A DNA stretch of 64,000 nt from Microbacterium sp. Its GTDB lineage: Bacteria; Actinomycetota; Actinomycetes; Actinomycetales; Microbacteriaceae. Below the pieces are notes generated by a model, which was not told the DNA's origin, did not search any database, and saw nothing but the letters and a program-made list of their open reading frames with translations. The position numbers and the translations under genes were made by a program. The DNA is taken from positions 279,253 to 343,252 of the forward strand of contig NZ_JAPSIY010000003.1 in the NCBI RefSeq assembly GCF_031178445.1, read 5' to 3'. Shown piece by piece: positions 62,727 to 64,000 of the stretch (positions are counted from its first letter, which is position 1; each line of letters begins with the position of its first letter).

Positions 62727-64000
62727 TCAGAAGCGACCACCTCCGGAGCGCCCGCTGCGGCCGGACGAGCGACCACCTCCGCCGAAGCCGGAGCTGCGGA
62801 ACCCTCCGCTCGAACGCCAGCTGCTGCGGCCGCTGCTGCGTGACGAACCGCCTCCCGAGAGCAGGCCGCCGATGATTCCGCCGAGGATGTCGCCGGCGAG
62901 GCCGGAGCCGCCGCCGGAGCTCGACCCGAACGGGCCGCCGCCCCAGCCGCCGCCCCAGGTCTCGTTGTAGCGGTTCGGGTCCGCGGCCTCGATGTCTGCG
63001 CGCGCCGACGCCGTGGCCTGCGCTGCGAGCTGTCGCGCGCGGTCCGCGGCCGAACGAGCTTCGCTCTGGTTCGTCGAAGCGAGACCGATCGCCTGCGAGA
63101 GCGCCTCCTGAGCCTGCGACAGACGCGTCCGCGCGGTGGGACCGACGACGCCCCGCCTGGTCTCGATGAAGTCTCGTGCGGCACGGATCTCGGAGTTCGC
63201 CTGGGTGATGGTCTGCTCGAGCATCTGCTGCGCGCGCTGAGCGCGACGCACGCTCTCCTGGCTCTCCGCGATCGCCGCGTCGATCTGCGTGTCGGCCGTC
63301 GTCAGAGCGTCCAGCATGCGCTGGGGATTGCGGGCCGAGCTCGACAGGTCGGTCTGCGCCTGCTGCAGCTGCCTCGTCGCGGCCGCTGCTGCGGCGGCGA
63401 CGGTGCAGGCGGGGTCAGGCAGCTCTCCGGATGCGGCGATGTCGCGCTGCAGCTCGTCGATGAGCTCGTGAGCCTGCTTCTCGATGCCGGCGAGCTCTTC
63501 CGCGAGCGAGGTGATCGCCTGCACGAGCTGCGCGGCCTGGGCGACCGACTGCTCGGCTGTACGGATCGCGAACGCCGCTTCACCGGTGTTGTCGACGCCG
63601 ATCGCCGCAGCCGCGGCGTCGATCGACCGGTCGGCGAGCGCTGCGCGTTCGTTCGCCTGGCTCGGGTTGTCGGCGATCGTGCTGAGTGCGGCCGCGTCAT
63701 AGCTCTCCATCAGCGATTGCAGGGCCGGCTGCGCCCCGTCGAGAAGCGGCTGCAGCGCGGCCCGTTCCCCGCGCACCCGCTCGAGTTCTGCCGGCGCGTT
63801 CGCGGCGAGCCCGCGCAGTTCGTCGAACGCCTCGGTGTTCTGGTCGAGCATCTCGCCGATGTCTTCGCAGAGCCCGATGATGCGGATGTGCCAGGCGCGG
63901 CGGTCGTGGACGGTGTCCTCGACCGCGTCGTCCAGCTTCTGCTTGAGGTCGAAGACCTCGCCCATCTTCGCCTTCGCCGCCTCCAGCGCCGCGCTGAACT
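62727..64000 (-). CDS. TPM-domain-type protein, C-terminal part (5' end beyond window)
   Basis: The frame is open to the window edge (codons continue upstream of the internal Met at 63965). The visible 425 residues are coiled-coil rich, then end in a Gly/Trp/Ser/Arg-rich tail with the pattern GGGWGGGPFGSSSGGGSGLA and GGGRSSGRSGRSGGGRF. This tail is what TPM/YgcG proteins carry. The TPM phosphatase domain itself should lie beyond 64000, which I cannot see. The downstream pspA gene is 57 bases away, suggesting an operon for envelope stress. Confidence 0.8.
   Translation of the reverse strand, partial: FSAALEAAKAKMGEVFDLKQKLDDAVEDTVHDRRAWHIRIIGLCEDIGEMLDQNTEAFDELRGLAANAPAELERVRGERAALQPLLDGAQPALQSLMESYDAAALSTIADNPSQANERAALADRSIDAAAAAIGVDNTGEAAFAIRTAEQSVAQAAQLVQAITSLAEELAGIEKQAHELIDELQRDIAASGELPDPACTVAAAAAAATRQLQQAQTDLSSSARNPQRMLDALTTADTQIDAAIAESQESVRRAQRAQQMLEQTITQANSEIRAARDFIETRRGVVGPTARTRLSQAQEALSQAIGLASTNQSEARSAADRARQLAAQATASARADIEAADPNRYNETWGGGWGGGPFGSSSGGGSGLAGDILGGIIGGLLSGGGSSRSSGRSSWRSSGGFRSSGFGGGGRSSGRSGRSGGGRF

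Noticed and set aside
60153..62843. An 896-codon plus-strand frame spanning SIP, HExxH, arginase and pspA
   Set aside because: It crosses several well-supported genes on both strands and has Arg/Ser/Ala-rich sequence without domains.

Overview
The window (about 64 kb, roughly 68% GC, strong G/C bias at third codon positions, many GTG starts) looks like the chromosome of a high-GC actinobacterium, most likely a Microbacteriaceae member close to Microbacterium. Supporting markers are mtrA-mtrB-lpqB, a WhiB protein, a SigH/RsrA pair, the fused 2-oxoglutarate decarboxylase/dehydrogenase Kgd, GuaB1, PdtaS, an Rv3235-like protein and LpqB. The assignment is inference from gene content. I see no rRNA, tRNA, transposase, integrase or CRISPR array.

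Layout. 1-6.7 kb: a membrane protein cut by the window edge, the MtrAB-LpqB envelope-sensing operon, a ComF-like phosphoribosyltransferase and the long ribosome hibernation factor. 6.8-11.8 kb: a TPM-tail paralogue, a PadR regulator and secA. 11.9-19.9 kb: an accessory catabolic island. A leftward operon (DUF2877/AllH, an ankyrin protein, FdrA/AllF, DUF1116/AllG, an NCS2-type permease) diverges from a carbamate kinase and an FCD-type GntR regulator. Together they make a predicted oxamate carbamoyltransferase system that turns a carbamoylated substrate into carbamoyl phosphate and ATP. The shared promoter region carries a 20-bp-phased operator array.

20-33.6 kb: mostly core genes: an AlaA-like aminotransferase, a CpaE-like/SAF pair, an HTH protein, an Rv3235-like protein, PdtaS, WhiB, Bcp, RsgA, AroA, SigH-RsrA, an Eis-like acetyltransferase and an amino-acid permease. 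33.7-49.5 kb: Kgd, GuaB1, an AbiEi/DUF559-like protein flanked by two copies of a 75-bp diverged repeat, two CNNM/CorC-type proteins, an old-yellow-enzyme homologue, NnrD, a GT87-like membrane protein, a thiamine-binding-type protein, an MFS exporter, a Nudix hydrolase and MetX. 49.7-53.2 kb: MetY with a 21-bp tandem repeat in its promoter, an SDR, uracil-DNA glycosylase and a GNAT. 53.2-59.1 kb: a complete dipeptide/nickel-type ABC importer operon led by an alpha/beta hydrolase. 59.3-64 kb: an AhpD-like gene remnant fused into a tyrosine phosphatase start, an iron-box-controlled SIP-only protein, a HExxH protein, an arginase-fold protein, PspA and a TPM-domain protein running off the end.

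Regulation. At least a dozen genes here begin exactly six bases after a TANNNT-like -10 hexamer and have no ribosome-binding site. That is the signature of leaderless transcription, and it also helps choose several starts. Other genes (hpf, secA, the carbamate kinase, the thiamine-binding protein, kgd) have clear Shine-Dalgarno sites, so both initiation modes coexist.
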